Part shown: positions 24,210-35,122 of the stretch, in pieces | Layout of the letters: each line of letters begins with the position of its first letter | Position numbering within the stretch: the first letter of the stretch is position 1 | From: Psychrobacillus lasiicapitis | Lineage (GTDB): Bacteria; Bacillota; Bacilli; Bacillales_A; Planococcaceae | NCBI RefSeq assembly: GCF_006861795.1 | Contig: NZ_VDGH01000015.1 | Span: 43,659-107,658, forward strand | Length of the DNA stretch: 64,000 nucleotides | Direction of reading: 5' to 3' | Translations under genes and position numbers: made by a program | The notes under the pieces: generated by a model | What the model saw: only the letters and a program-made list of their open reading frames with translations | What the model was told of the DNA's origin: nothing | Databases searched by the model: none

Positions 24210-24998
24210 TTAAACGGAGACCAATTCGGTTGGAATATTCGCATCTGTATCGTGAAGATGTACATATTCTCCTGCAACTACTCCACAAGATTCTAATGTT
24301 TGTGCAACACTCATTCGTGCAAGATCTTTCATATTATTATCTTTACTTAAATGCGATAAATAAATATGCGTATTTTTGATATCCACCACTTCACTCATGG
24401 CAACTGCTGCATCTTCATTGGATACATGCCCTACGTCACTTAATATTCTTCTTTTAATTGACCAAGGATATCTTCCCATTTGAAGCATACTCACATCGTG
24501 GTTGCTTTCAAAGACAAATGAATCTGCTCCTTTAATATGTCCTTTCATCCTGTCGCTAACATACCCGGTGTCGGTTATTAAGACAAGTTTGCGACCATTT
24601 TCATGAAAGATATAAAACATTGGATCTGCTGCATCATGTGATACTGCAAAAGATTGAATGTCCATACTACCAAATGATTTCACCGCTTCCATATCAAATT
24701 GGAATCGTTGTTCAACCGGCACATTCCCAATAAGGTGATCCATTGCTAGCCACGTTTTTTCATTTGCATAAATAGGAATCCCATGTTTTCTTGCTACCAC
24801 TCCTAGTCCCTTAATATGGTCACTATGCTCATGAGTAATAAAAATACCTGATAACTTTTTTATATCTCGATCGATCTCACTAAAAAGCTGCTCCATTTTC
24901 TTTCCACTTAAGCCCACGTCCACTAAAAAAGAATGCTCCTCGTTTTCCACATAAATAGCATTCCCGCTGCTACCACTTGCTAAAACACTAAACTTCAT
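24210..24998 (-). CDS. walJ: Metallo-beta-lactamase-fold hydrolase WalJ (YycJ)
   Basis: 262 residues starting [34 protein letters not shown], with the metal motif [11 protein letters not shown] and later [22 protein letters not shown] and HLS. WalJ proteins are exonuclease-like members of the MBL family linked to coordination of cell division with replication in streptococci. It is the fifth gene of the walRKHIJ operon, 12 bp after walI. ATG follows AAGGAG. Confidence 0.93.
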   Translation of the reverse strand: MKFSVLASGSSGNAIYVENEEHSFLVDVGLSGKKMEQLFSEIDRDIKKLSGIFITHEHSDHIKGLGVVARKHGIPIYANEKTWLAMDHLIGNVPVEQRFQFDMEAVKSFGSMDIQSFAVSHDAADPMFYIFHENGRKLVLITDTGYVSDRMKGHIKGADSFVFESNHDVSMLQMGRYPWSIKRRILSDVGHVSNEDAAVAMSEVVDIKNTHIYLSHLSKDNNMKDLARMSVAQTLESCGVVAGEYVHLHDTDANIPTELVSV

Positions 24999-25010
24999 TA
25001 TTAAAACTCC

Positions 25011-25820
25011 TTACTTTACTTCTGGTTGTTCCGTCTTTTTAGGAATTTCACTAACTGTTCCTTCTACTGCGTTGACAAAATACTCTTCTTTCGTCCCATC
25101 TGAAAGTTCCACTGGTACATACCAAGTTGGCGCAAATACATATACTTGCGTTTCCGTTAGTGTAGCTAACGTGGAGTAACCAAGTTTCAGATCTTTTACA
25201 GTCGAATCCTCTTTTAATAACGAGCTAGAGTACAAAAGTCGAAATACAAACATAGGAGACACTAATTTTTTCGATTCGTCGTACTCCTCCAGATTATCTA
25301 ATACTGTTTGTTCGTAACGAATAAGCTCTTTTTCATCGTTCCAATATACGATTAGTTGTGCATTTTGATTGTGGTAAACAAGCCGATCATTTACTTTTTG
25401 AAAAAACGTTGCAGATTTTTTCTCTTCATCTATTTTCCATAATCCGTATGAGTTACCACGGATCATATTTTCTTTTACTAGCTTTTCTAAAGAATTTTCT
25501 GTAGTGATCGGCATTGGCTCTTTGAATGTACCAATTAATGCATAACCATCTTCAACTTCTAAGGTCTGGTTTTTTAATTGATTCAACTCTTCTACACTAA
25601 ACAGATGTGCGTTCCCTGAAACGTACGAGGCTTCTTGTATTAATGATTCTGTTTTTGGTACTTTAATATTATCCAGCAATAGTCGTTCCTCAATAGGAGT
25701 ATCGATGCGCTCCTTCACATTCAACGCTTCATTATATCTATTGGAATAAAGCCAAAATAGAAATACATTTAAAATAGAAAATACAATGATAAATATCGTT
25801 TTCGTTTTATTCCAATCCAA
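25011..25820 (-). CDS. walI: WalI (YycI), regulator of WalK
   Basis: 269 residues: a single N-terminal membrane helix (KTIFIIVFSILNVFLFWLY) and an extracellular domain typical of YycI. With WalH it forms a membrane complex that restrains WalK in B. subtilis. TTG 25820 is the start, eight bases after AGGAGG; the gene overlaps the end of walH by 14 bp, indicating translational coupling. Confidence 0.92.
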   Translation of the reverse strand: MDWNKTKTIFIIVFSILNVFLFWLYSNRYNEALNVKERIDTPIEERLLLDNIKVPKTESLIQEASYVSGNAHLFSVEELNQLKNQTLEVEDGYALIGTFKEPMPITTENSLEKLVKENMIRGNSYGLWKIDEEKKSATFFQKVNDRLVYHNQNAQLIVYWNDEKELIRYEQTVLDNLEEYDESKKLVSPMFVFRLLYSSSLLKEDSTVKDLKLGYSTLATLTETQVYVFAPTWYVPVELSDGTKEEYFVNAVEGTVSEIPKKTEQPEVK

Positions 25821-27123
25821 ATTTGCCGCCTCCTAATAGTTCGGGAGTGATTCTAGTCCAAGAACCATTCGACAAATAATACCAGGAAGGTTCTAGATCT
25901 ACTATTCGTTGCTGATCGTTTCGTGACAAGTTATATCCTATTGTAATATCATCTATGGACAGCACTTTATTTTCATGAAGGGCATGGATCAAGTCATATA
26001 TATCTTGTCCAGACCGCAACGGAATCTCTCCTTGTCTAAGAGTATCAGCTATCGAAACATACGGTCTAATATACCGATAAACACGATTGGTTCCCCAATG
26101 TACACTAATCTCGGTTTCTGGATCTTTGCTGAAGACTGGCATTCCATGAAAATAGAGCTGGTAACTTACTTGTTTTGTAGAATTATTTATCTTACTATAT
26201 CGATAGTCATCTGTCCATCCGCTATGCTCATTAATGAAGTTCAAGCTTTGCTGAATAAGCTCATCTGGTTTACCAACTTTATCACTTTCAGAAGCCGGAT
26301 ACACATAACTTAATCTTTTAAGTAAATAGTCGACATTCATAAGTGCGCTATCATCCGAATACTCCCGTCCACTTGTGCCTAATGGATTACTACGAACGAG
26401 GCTTGGATTCGCGAATAACGCATTTTTAAATTTTTCTGGCGCAATTTCTTCTTCTATATACGTGTAGCTAGGAATAGCTTTGGGACTAGCAGAAACATAT
26501 AGCGAAAGTCGCTTTTCTCTTACTATCTCATTATACACGGGTAAGTCCATCGTTTCATTTTTTAAGCGACTAATAAAATCTTCCTGATTAGCCTGTCCGA
26601 TACTAGCCATATACACCTTTTTGGTGATCGTATTAATGAAGTATAAATTCATTTGACCTCTAGTATCTTTACCCCAATCAACGGTTAACCGATCAAAAGA
26701 AGCATTTGGCAGATTATAATCATTAAAGGTTAAGATATTATTATATATTTTAAAAGGAACTTCGGCTGGAAAAAAGAAGGTAAGAGCATTCGGCGTTTTT
26801 ATGTAATCATTAATTTGCTGATCACTTGCTTGATTATTTAAAAGCTCTACCGTTTGTATTTCCCATTTTGTCATCCAATTTAACACATCTTCAATTATTC
26901 GCGTATTATCGGAACCTTTGAATGACGCTTCCTGACTGAGCAGTAATCGATAAGGTTTCACCACATCTTCCAGTTTCTTTTTCTCGGCAATTGCAATATC
27001 TACTACTGGTGTGCCACTCAGATCATAGGAAGGTGAATATGTCCATATCGAAAAAGTCAGTGTTAAGCTAAGAAGGATGAGTAGGAGTAAAATAAATGAT
27101 TTCACTTGTTCAATGTACTTCAA
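25807..27123 (-). CDS. walH: WalH (YycH), regulator of WalK
   Basis: About 438 residues with one N-terminal membrane helix (FILLLLILLSLTLTFSIW) and a large extracellular YycH domain ending PSWYYLSNGSWTRITPELLGGG. It partners WalI in tuning the WalK kinase. GGAAGG suits a TTG start at 27123; GTG at 27129 is also possible. It overlaps walK by a few bases. The sequence is poorly conserved apart from topology, but its position fixes the call. Confidence 0.92.
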   Translation of the reverse strand: MKYIEQVKSFILLLLILLSLTLTFSIWTYSPSYDLSGTPVVDIAIAEKKKLEDVVKPYRLLLSQEASFKGSDNTRIIEDVLNWMTKWEIQTVELLNNQASDQQINDYIKTPNALTFFFPAEVPFKIYNNILTFNDYNLPNASFDRLTVDWGKDTRGQMNLYFINTITKKVYMASIGQANQEDFISRLKNETMDLPVYNEIVREKRLSLYVSASPKAIPSYTYIEEEIAPEKFKNALFANPSLVRSNPLGTSGREYSDDSALMNVDYLLKRLSYVYPASESDKVGKPDELIQQSLNFINEHSGWTDDYRYSKINNSTKQVSYQLYFHGMPVFSKDPETEISVHWGTNRVYRYIRPYVSIADTLRQGEIPLRSGQDIYDLIHALHENKVLSIDDITIGYNLSRNDQQRIVDLEPSWYYLSNGSWTRITPELLGGGKFGLE

Positions 27124-28943
27124 TCCCACTCACCTTCCTCATCCATTTCAACTTTTAAAGTAAAGAATATAGTCGTACCATATCCTTCTTCACTTTCTGC
27201 CCAAATCCTGCCACCATGCGCTTCTATCATTTCCCGGGCAATAGCAAGTCCCAGACCAGTTCCACCCATCGACCTTGCTCTTGCACGATCGACTCGATAA
27301 AAACGATCAAAAATTCGATTAACATTTTCAGAAGGTATTCCCATACCTTCATCTGAAATCATTACCGTTAATACATGGTCTTGCTCAGCGACGCCAAATC
27401 GAATGTTTCCTCCATCTGGTGAGTATTTCATAGCATTGGAAATGATATTATCCAATACTTGCGTCAATTTATCTGTATCGATATCCACATAATATGCTTT
27501 ATCGGACAGCATCCGTTGAAAAGTAACATGCTGAGATTTAGAAAGTTCAAATCGGTCTATAATTCGATTGAAAAATTGGTTGAAATTCACAATCTCACGG
27601 TTCAAATCATAATCTCTACTATCCATTTTAGACAGTTGTAGCAAATCATTCACAAGACGAATCATCCGCTGCGTTTCGGTTTGTGTTACTTGTAAAAATG
27701 CTGGAGCAATTTCATCATCTTTCCACGCACCATCTGCAAGTGCTTCTAAATAACTGCTCATTGTCGTTAATGGAGTTCGCAATTCATGAGAAACATTTGC
27801 AACAAATTCTCTTCTTTCCATATCTATCTTTTCTTGTTCCGTGTTATCGTGTAGCACCGCAATCAGTCCATTAACAAAACCTGTTTCTTTTTGAATAACG
27901 GAAAAGTTCGTACGTAATATAAATGGGCGTTCTTGTGTACTTAAATCTAAATTCATCGATTCCTTTAAATGAATTAAATCTTCAAATGAATAGGCAGAAT
28001 CAATTCCAAGAACAGATATAATCGGGCGATTTAAAACCATTTCTCTTGGAATACGCAATAATCTGATGGCAGGGTCATTAATAAGGATAACTCTTCCTTT
28101 GCGATCCGTTGCAATAACTCCATCGGTCATATTAGCCAGTACCGATGCAAGTTTTCTACGCTCTGCCTCTGTTGTGGATTGCGCTTCTTGTAAACGATTT
28201 GTCATATGGTTAAAAGCTATTGCTAATTGGCCGATTTCATCATTCCCGTATACACGTACTTTACGAGAGAAATTCCCTTTCGCCATAGCTTGCGCTTGCT
28301 TTCTCATATCGGATATTGGTCTAGTTATCGTTTGTGCGATTAATATACCAAGAATAATCGTAATGCCAAGCGCAAAGGCCGTGCCTCCAGCAAGAATTTG
28401 ATTTATCTCATTCATCTGCCCGAAAACATTTTCAATATTCGATTCTATATATAAAGAACCCTTTACTTCTCCCTGATAGATGATTGGAGTTGCAAAAACC
28501 CAAATTCGATCACGAGTGTCTCGATCGACGAATATATTATCCTCCGGAGTTGCTGCTGTGATAGATAGCTTCACTAATTCATCCATGGATCTTTGTCCAA
28601 CGATGGATTGATTGTTTACGTCCGAAGTTGCAAGAATTTGATAGTTTGCATCAATGACACGTACTTCTTTAATATCGTCTGAATCTATACCAGATAAAAT
28701 CGATCGCAGGCTTTGTTGTACTGTTGGATCATCTTCATTTCTTACTCTTATCATTTCTTCTCTTGCACTATACTCCAGTAAACCGACTCGGTCTGATATA
28801 GAGGTTTGAAAATTCCCTTTTAACGTTTGCTCTAGCTCTCGCACAAAATATAAACCAATAATTTGCATCGCAATAATTATTAGTAATATATAGATGAAAA
28901 CAATCTTCATATGAATTGATTTAAAGTAACCAACCTTTTGCAT
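27120..28943 (-). CDS. walK: Essential cell-wall sensor histidine kinase WalK (YycG)
   Basis: 607 residues: first membrane helix (IVFIYILLIIIAMQIIGLYFV), an extracellular PAS-like domain, a second helix near 185-205, HAMP (ITRPISDMRKQAQAMAKGNF), a cytoplasmic PAS (ANMTDGVIATDRKGRVILIN), HisKA with FVANVSHELRTPLTTM, and an ATPase with NIISNAMKYSPDGG, ISDEGMGIP and GGTGLGLAIAREM. It phosphorylates WalR to control peptidoglycan hydrolases. ATG 28943 lies after CAGGAG; the gene is five bases downstream of walR. All catalytic motifs are intact. Confidence 0.97.
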   Translation of the reverse strand: MQKVGYFKSIHMKIVFIYILLIIIAMQIIGLYFVRELEQTLKGNFQTSISDRVGLLEYSAREEMIRVRNEDDPTVQQSLRSILSGIDSDDIKEVRVIDANYQILATSDVNNQSIVGQRSMDELVKLSITAATPEDNIFVDRDTRDRIWVFATPIIYQGEVKGSLYIESNIENVFGQMNEINQILAGGTAFALGITIILGILIAQTITRPISDMRKQAQAMAKGNFSRKVRVYGNDEIGQLAIAFNHMTNRLQEAQSTTEAERRKLASVLANMTDGVIATDRKGRVILINDPAIRLLRIPREMVLNRPIISVLGIDSAYSFEDLIHLKESMNLDLSTQERPFILRTNFSVIQKETGFVNGLIAVLHDNTEQEKIDMERREFVANVSHELRTPLTTMSSYLEALADGAWKDDEIAPAFLQVTQTETQRMIRLVNDLLQLSKMDSRDYDLNREIVNFNQFFNRIIDRFELSKSQHVTFQRMLSDKAYYVDIDTDKLTQVLDNIISNAMKYSPDGGNIRFGVAEQDHVLTVMISDEGMGIPSENVNRIFDRFYRVDRARARSMGGTGLGLAIAREMIEAHGGRIWAESEEGYGTTIFFTLKVEMDEEGEWD

Positions 28944-28947
28944 ATGT

Positions 28948-29652
28948 TTACTCCTGTTCAGGATTTCGTAAGTAGTAACCGACGCCTCTTCTTGTTACAA
29001 TCCAAGTAGGATGACTAGGATTATCCTCAATCTTCTCACGCAGACGACGAATAGTTACGTCTACTGTTCGAACATCTCCAAAATAATCATATCCCCATAC
29101 CGTTTGTAACAAATGCTCACGAGTCATCACTTGTCCAACATGCTTTGCTAAATAGTGCAATAGCTCAAATTCACGATGGGTCAGTTCGATGGTTATATCT
29201 CTTTTTAATGCTAAATACGCATCTGGCTGTATCGTAAGTGGTCCAATTACAATGTCATTTGTTGTCGTTTCGGCATCATCAGTTATTGTTTGATGTCTAC
29301 GCATATTCGCTTTCACTCTTGCAATTAACTCTCTTGTACTAAATGGTTTTGTCACATAGTCATCCGCCCCTAGCTCTAGGCCAAGCACTTTATCGATCTC
29401 TGAATCCTTTGCTGTTAGCATAATGATTGGGAAATCATATTTTTTCCTTACTTCTCGACAAACCTCCATACCGTCCCGATTTGGAAGCATAATGTCTAAC
29501 AACATTAAATCTGGTTGTAGCTCCTCTACCTTTTTCATCGCATCATCGCCATCGTAGGCACAAAATACTTGGTAACCTTCTTTTTTTAGATTAAATTGCA
29601 ATATATCTGCAATCGGTTTCTCGTCATCTACTACTAATATTTTTTTACTCAT
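28948..29652 (-). CDS. walR: Essential response regulator WalR (YycF)
   Basis: 234 residues: an OmpR-family receiver ([20 protein letters not shown], phosphoacceptor Asp in [34 protein letters not shown]) and a winged-helix DNA-binding domain ([54 protein letters not shown]). It is the first gene of the wal operon. ATG follows AAAGGGG. It regulates autolysins; the M23 hydrolase gene upstream is a plausible target. Confidence 0.97.
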   Translation of the reverse strand: MSKKILVVDDEKPIADILQFNLKKEGYQVFCAYDGDDAMKKVEELQPDLMLLDIMLPNRDGMEVCREVRKKYDFPIIMLTAKDSEIDKVLGLELGADDYVTKPFSTRELIARVKANMRRHQTITDDAETTTNDIVIGPLTIQPDAYLALKRDITIELTHREFELLHYLAKHVGQVMTREHLLQTVWGYDYFGDVRTVDVTIRRLREKIEDNPSHPTWIVTRRGVGYYLRNPEQE

Positions 29653-30000
29653 TTATAGAACCCCTTTCGTTCTTTTCTCTGTATTTTATAGAAATGAATT
29701 ATTTTTTTCTTCATATATTTACTCTATCATGCTTTTAGACTCTTCGCATCCTTAAAGGAAGTAGTTGGTAACAGGATAAGAAAAGTCGATGTTTGTCGAA
29801 TTATTTCCCAGGAAATTTTCAAATGCCAAATCTAACAGAAAATAATTCGCCATGATTAAGTAAAAAGATTGTGCTAAGTACGATCGCATCCTTGTAGCAA
29901 TGGCTTACTCGCATGTAGAAAACTTTCCTTTTGACGCGATGTTCTTAGCAAAAGTTTCTTGATTGTTCAGCAAGATCTATAAATCCCTGTCAAATAAAGT
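29653..30000. other. Intergenic region upstream of walR
   Basis: AT-rich. Contains a Noc-site-like palindrome ATTTCCCAGGAAAT (29803-29816, one mismatch). No gene seen; the walR promoter must be here but is not clear to the eye. Confidence 0.5.
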
Positions 30001-30009
30001 TAAAATTAA

Positions 30010-30047
30010 AAAAGAGACAGCCAAACTAGTGACCGTCTCTACCTTTT
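30010..30047 (-). terminator. Terminator after the M23 hydrolase gene
   Basis: AGAGAC pairs with GTCTCT around a loop of 16 nt, followed on the minus strand by a T run. Coordinates are approximate to a base or two. Confidence 0.72.
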
Positions 30048-31520
30048 TTAGTTTAACACAGATAATGGATCAATCGTTACTCCATTTTTCTTCACTTCAA
30101 AATGCAAGTGCGTACCCGTTGAACGACCAGTACTTCCCATTATACCTAACTTGGAACCTTGAGGCACAACATCCCCTACACTAACGCTTATAGAAGAAAG
30201 GTGAGCATAGGTCGTTTTATAACCGTTTTGGTGATTGACAATTATTCGGTTACCATATGTTCCATCCCATCCTGCTGCTTCCACAACACCATTATCAGAA
30301 GCTTTTATCGTGTAACCATTAGGTCGTGCAATGTCTATTCCCTCATGCTGGCGGCCCCAGCGATAACCCATTTTACTGGATATATATCCGCCTTCAGCTG
30401 GCCAAGCAAATTGACCGGAACCACGAGAAGGTATTACTTTGGTCCCTTTTAAGACGATATGCTCCTTAGGTTCTTCAAGGATTGTCTCTTCGATGACTGA
30501 TTGGCCAACTTCAATACCATTTTCTTTACGTACTAAATAAGTAGCTATCTTCTTTCCATCAGAGCCTTCTTGTTTTACTTTAGTATCACCTTTATACATT
30601 TCATCTGATTCTACTACTTTTTTCGTATGTTTGATGACTTCCTCAGCCTTTTTTTCATATAAAACTTCTACATTAATAAGCGGTTTTAAGACAGTTACAT
30701 TTAACTCTTGCCCTATTTGCAATAAGGTAGATTCAGTAAGCCCCGGGTTTAGCTCCATAAGCTCAGCAGATGTTAAATTATGCTTGCTAGCTATAGTTCC
30801 TAATACATCACCTGTAGTTACTTTATATGTTTCTTTTTCTAAAGTTCCTTCTAAAAGAAGCTTAACTGCCTCATCTGGTGAAACAACTTTTTCTGGGTTA
30901 ATATTTACACTAACACCTGATACTTTTTCTTTTAAGATTAAATCCCTAATACGAGTTTCATTTTCTTTTAATTCGGGTAAAGCTTCAGTAGAATCTTTTC
31001 GTACTTCAATTGCTTGTAGCTCATCTTCCGAAACAAAATGTAATTTCAATTTATGTACGGCTTCTTGGTAAGCATCCAAGTCTTTGACGTAAACCGCCAT
31101 CTCGTCATTAACGGATAATGCAAATGCCTTGGCTTCTACTTCCATTAACTCATCTAGTTTTTGAAGTGTTGCTTCGTCATTTGTAGAAGCTGTAAAAACT
31201 TGTTCTGGTACAATTGATAAGTTAGAGCCAGCTTTTAAAGAAAAACCCTTGTACTGAGAATGCAGATCTTGAACTTTTTGTTCCATCATTTCTTTCATCT
31301 CTGTTTGATCAGATAATGCCCCTATGTATTGTCCATTAGAATATATATGGTAAATTTCTTTCAACAAATGACTGTCATCTTCATTTGCAAAAGCGATATT
31401 AAAGGATAGACTAGAAATGAGCAAAATTGATACGGTTGCTTTTTTCACTATACTTGACTTTCTGTTTGCCAGAACAGTTTGTTGAATTTCCTGTTCCTTT
31501 TTCTTTCTTTTCAAAAACAT
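30048..31520 (-). CDS. LysM-G5-M23 cell-wall endopeptidase
   Basis: 490 residues: an N-terminal membrane or signal segment (SIVKKATVSILLISSLSFNIAFA), an uncharacterised region to about 230, LysM (YKVTTGDVLGTIASKHNLTSAELMELNPG), a G5 domain (ending KGTKVIPSRGSG) and a C-terminal lysostaphin-type M23 domain with zinc ligands H and D in GRQHEGIDIARP and TGTHLHFEV. It should cleave peptidoglycan cross-links outside the cell. Its place between walR and purA suggests a WalR-regulated hydrolase. The exact orthologue name is not known to me. Confidence 0.9.
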   Translation of the reverse strand: MFLKRKKKEQEIQQTVLANRKSSIVKKATVSILLISSLSFNIAFANEDDSHLLKEIYHIYSNGQYIGALSDQTEMKEMMEQKVQDLHSQYKGFSLKAGSNLSIVPEQVFTASTNDEATLQKLDELMEVEAKAFALSVNDEMAVYVKDLDAYQEAVHKLKLHFVSEDELQAIEVRKDSTEALPELKENETRIRDLILKEKVSGVSVNINPEKVVSPDEAVKLLLEGTLEKETYKVTTGDVLGTIASKHNLTSAELMELNPGLTESTLLQIGQELNVTVLKPLINVEVLYEKKAEEVIKHTKKVVESDEMYKGDTKVKQEGSDGKKIATYLVRKENGIEVGQSVIEETILEEPKEHIVLKGTKVIPSRGSGQFAWPAEGGYISSKMGYRWGRQHEGIDIARPNGYTIKASDNGVVEAAGWDGTYGNRIIVNHQNGYKTTYAHLSSISVSVGDVVPQGSKLGIMGSTGRSTGTHLHFEVKKNGVTIDPLSVLN

Positions 31521-31828
31521 GGTAAAGCCCCTTCCAAACTAATTACAATCTACTCTATTTTTACACTACTTTAATTTAACATATTTGAAATAAGGAAGTG
31601 AACAAATTACATCAGTTGTAAAGAAACTGTAGTATTGGTTCCAATATATTCTATTAGATTCCAAAAAAAGGTGAATTACTAATCTATTTTTCTAGCTTTT
31701 TAATTCTTTTATTTGACTTGTTCCTATATTAATTTCCTATTATACAAGAATTTACTTTATTCTTTGTTATATTTGTCATATTAGAAGCGTTAAAATACTA
31801 ATTTTCCTGTAACTTTTGAACGAAACGA
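31521..31828. other. Intergenic region between purA and the M23 hydrolase gene
   Basis: AT-rich, with no gene. It should hold the promoter of the M23 gene; TGTAAT occurs on the minus strand near 31600 and 31540 but not as a clear WalR direct repeat. Confidence 0.45.
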
Positions 31829-31866
31829 CAAAAAGCTGTCAAGAAGTCTTCACTTCTCAACAGCTC
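31829..31866 (-). terminator. Terminator of purA
   Basis: AGCTGTTGAGAAGT pairs with ACTTCTTGACAGCT on the minus strand, followed by TTTTTG. Confidence 0.87.
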
Positions 31867-31877
31867 TTACTTTTTCC

Positions 31878-33227
<1,350 letters not shown>

Positions 33228-33250
33228 CTAATTCTCCGTCAACTAATTTC

Positions 33251-33301
33251 ATTAAAAAACACGAACGATTAATGAGTTAAACATTAATACGTTCGTGTTA
33301 T
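33251..33301 (-). terminator. Terminator of dnaC
   Basis: AACACGAACG pairs with CGTTCGTGTT, with a nested ATTAATG/CATTAAT stem, and T residues follow on the minus strand. Confidence 0.85.
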
Positions 33302-33304
33302 TAA

Positions 33305-34660
33305 TTAGGCTGGTGGAGCTTGATGCTGACTCCAATCAATATTAACGAATTTGTTAAATTCTTTCACAAAAGCAAGCGTTACCGTACCAGTAGGACCATT
33401 ACGCTGTTTTGCAATAATAATTTCAATCATATTTTGATTTTCGGTTTCTTTATCGTAGTAGTCCTCACGATATAAGAAAGATACAATATCCGCATCCTGC
33501 TCAATTGATCCAGATTCACGTAAATCGGACATCATCGGTCGTTTATCTTGTCGTTGCTCTACCCCTCGAGATAGCTGTGAGAGTGCAATGACGGGAACTT
33601 TTAACTCACGAGCTAAACCTTTTAGAGAACGAGAAATTTCGGAAACCTCTTGTTGACGGTTTGCTTGACTGCCACCGCTTCCTTGAATTAGTTGTAAGTA
33701 ATCAATTAGTATCATTCCAAGACCAGATTCCTGTTTTAAACGACGACATTTAGCACGAATTTCATTTACACGAATACCAGGTGTATCATCGATATAAATA
33801 CCGGCGTTTGATAAGCTTCCCATCGCCATCGTAAGCTTACGCCAGTCTTCCGTTGTAAGCGTACCAGTACGAAGCACTTGCGCATCTATATTTCCCTCTG
33901 CACAAAGAATACGCATTACTAACTGTTCTGCTCCCATCTCCAAGCTAAAGATGGCTACGTTTTCATCGGTCTTTGTTGCTACGTTTTGGGCTACATTGAG
34001 TGCAAATGCCGTTTTCCCAACAGAAGGACGTGCAGCTACGATGATTAAGTCGTTTCGTTGGAAGCCGGCAGTAATACGATCTAAATCACGGAATCCTGTA
34101 GGTATTCCCGTAACTTCACCTTTTTGTGAATGAAGCTTTTCGATATTATCATACGTTTCTACTAATACATCTTTTATATGCTTAAAGTCACCAGCATTTT
34201 TTCGGTTGGCAACTTCCATCATTTTTCTTTCCGCTTCTGATAGCAAGGCTTCTACTTCGTCTTCTCTAGTAAATCCGTCCTCTACGATTGTAGTTGCCAC
34301 GCGAATAAGTCTCCGTAAAATAGACTTTTCTTCTACTATCTTTGCATAGTGACCGATATTGGCAGCAGTAGGAACACTATTTGCAATCTCACTAATATAC
34401 GAAATACCTCCGACATCTTCCAACTCTTTTTTAGCTGAAAGTTCTTCAGTCACAGTAATGACGTCTATCGCTTTTCCTTGATCACTTAACCGTAACATCG
34501 TTTGAAATATCTTTTGATGTGCGACCCGATAGAAGTCCTCTGGCATTACAATTTCTGCTGCAGTTATTAATGCTTGTGGTTCTAAAAATATGGCTCCGAT
34601 GACAGATTGTTCAGCTTCTTGGTTATGCGGCGGTACACGGTCCAACAATGGATCGCTCAT
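33305..34660 (-). CDS. dnaC: Replicative DNA helicase (DnaB family)
   Basis: 451 residues: the N-terminal DnaB domain (LDRVPPHNQEAEQSVIGAIFLEPQAL), then a RecA-like motor with Walker A RPSVGKTAFALNVA, Walker B GMILIDYLQLIQG, and SEISRSLKGLARELKVPVIALSQLSRGVEQR. No intein is present. It unwinds DNA ahead of the replisome; named dnaC in Bacillus. It lies directly after rplI (12 bp) and before purA. ATG follows GGAGAGAGAAG. Confidence 0.97.
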   Translation of the reverse strand: MSDPLLDRVPPHNQEAEQSVIGAIFLEPQALITAAEIVMPEDFYRVAHQKIFQTMLRLSDQGKAIDVITVTEELSAKKELEDVGGISYISEIANSVPTAANIGHYAKIVEEKSILRRLIRVATTIVEDGFTREDEVEALLSEAERKMMEVANRKNAGDFKHIKDVLVETYDNIEKLHSQKGEVTGIPTGFRDLDRITAGFQRNDLIIVAARPSVGKTAFALNVAQNVATKTDENVAIFSLEMGAEQLVMRILCAEGNIDAQVLRTGTLTTEDWRKLTMAMGSLSNAGIYIDDTPGIRVNEIRAKCRRLKQESGLGMILIDYLQLIQGSGGSQANRQQEVSEISRSLKGLARELKVPVIALSQLSRGVEQRQDKRPMMSDLRESGSIEQDADIVSFLYREDYYDKETENQNMIEIIIAKQRNGPTGTVTLAFVKEFNKFVNIDWSQHQAPPA

Positions 34661-34672
34661 TCTTCTCTCTCC

Positions 34673-35122
34673 TTACGCTTCTTCTGTAACATGGACTTTT
34701 AATGTTGCTACTACCTCATGATGTAGTTTAACTGGAACATTTGTATATCCTAATGCACGAATAGCATCTTCTAATTCCATTTTGCGCTTATCTAATTTGA
34801 TACCGTGTGATTTCTCTAATTGTGCTGCAATTTGTTTAGTTGTTACGGAACCAAATAAACGACCATCGCTACCTGATTTTGCCTTCAGTTCAACTGTAAG
34901 TTGCTCTAATACTTCTTTTAATTTTTTTGCTTCTGCTAGCTCTTCGGCAGCTTCTTTTTCAGATTTTTTCTTCTGACCTTCTAATGCACTAATGGCAGCT
35001 GTATTTGCTTCTACTGCAAGTTTGTTTTTTAATAAAAAGTTATGTGCATAACCGTCTGCTACGTTTTTTATTTCCCCTTTTTTCCCTTTACCTTTTACGT
35101 CTTTTAAGAATACGACTTTCAT
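34673..35122 (-). CDS. rplI: 50S ribosomal protein bL9
   Basis: 149 residues: [36 protein letters not shown], a long central helix and a C-terminal domain with [21 protein letters not shown] and GIKLDKRKM. Full family length. Its ATG overlaps the gdpP stop by four bases (ATGA), so the two are translationally coupled. ATG follows AAAGGAGGAAATACAGA. Confidence 0.97.
   Translation of the reverse strand: MKVVFLKDVKGKGKKGEIKNVADGYAHNFLLKNKLAVEANTAAISALEGQKKKSEKEAAEELAEAKKLKEVLEQLTVELKAKSGSDGRLFGSVTTKQIAAQLEKSHGIKLDKRKMELEDAIRALGYTNVPVKLHHEVVATLKVHVTEEA

Noticed and set aside
31521..31700. WalR box before the M23 hydrolase
   Set aside because: Single TGTAAT copies are present, but no pair with the required 5-bp spacing matches well.
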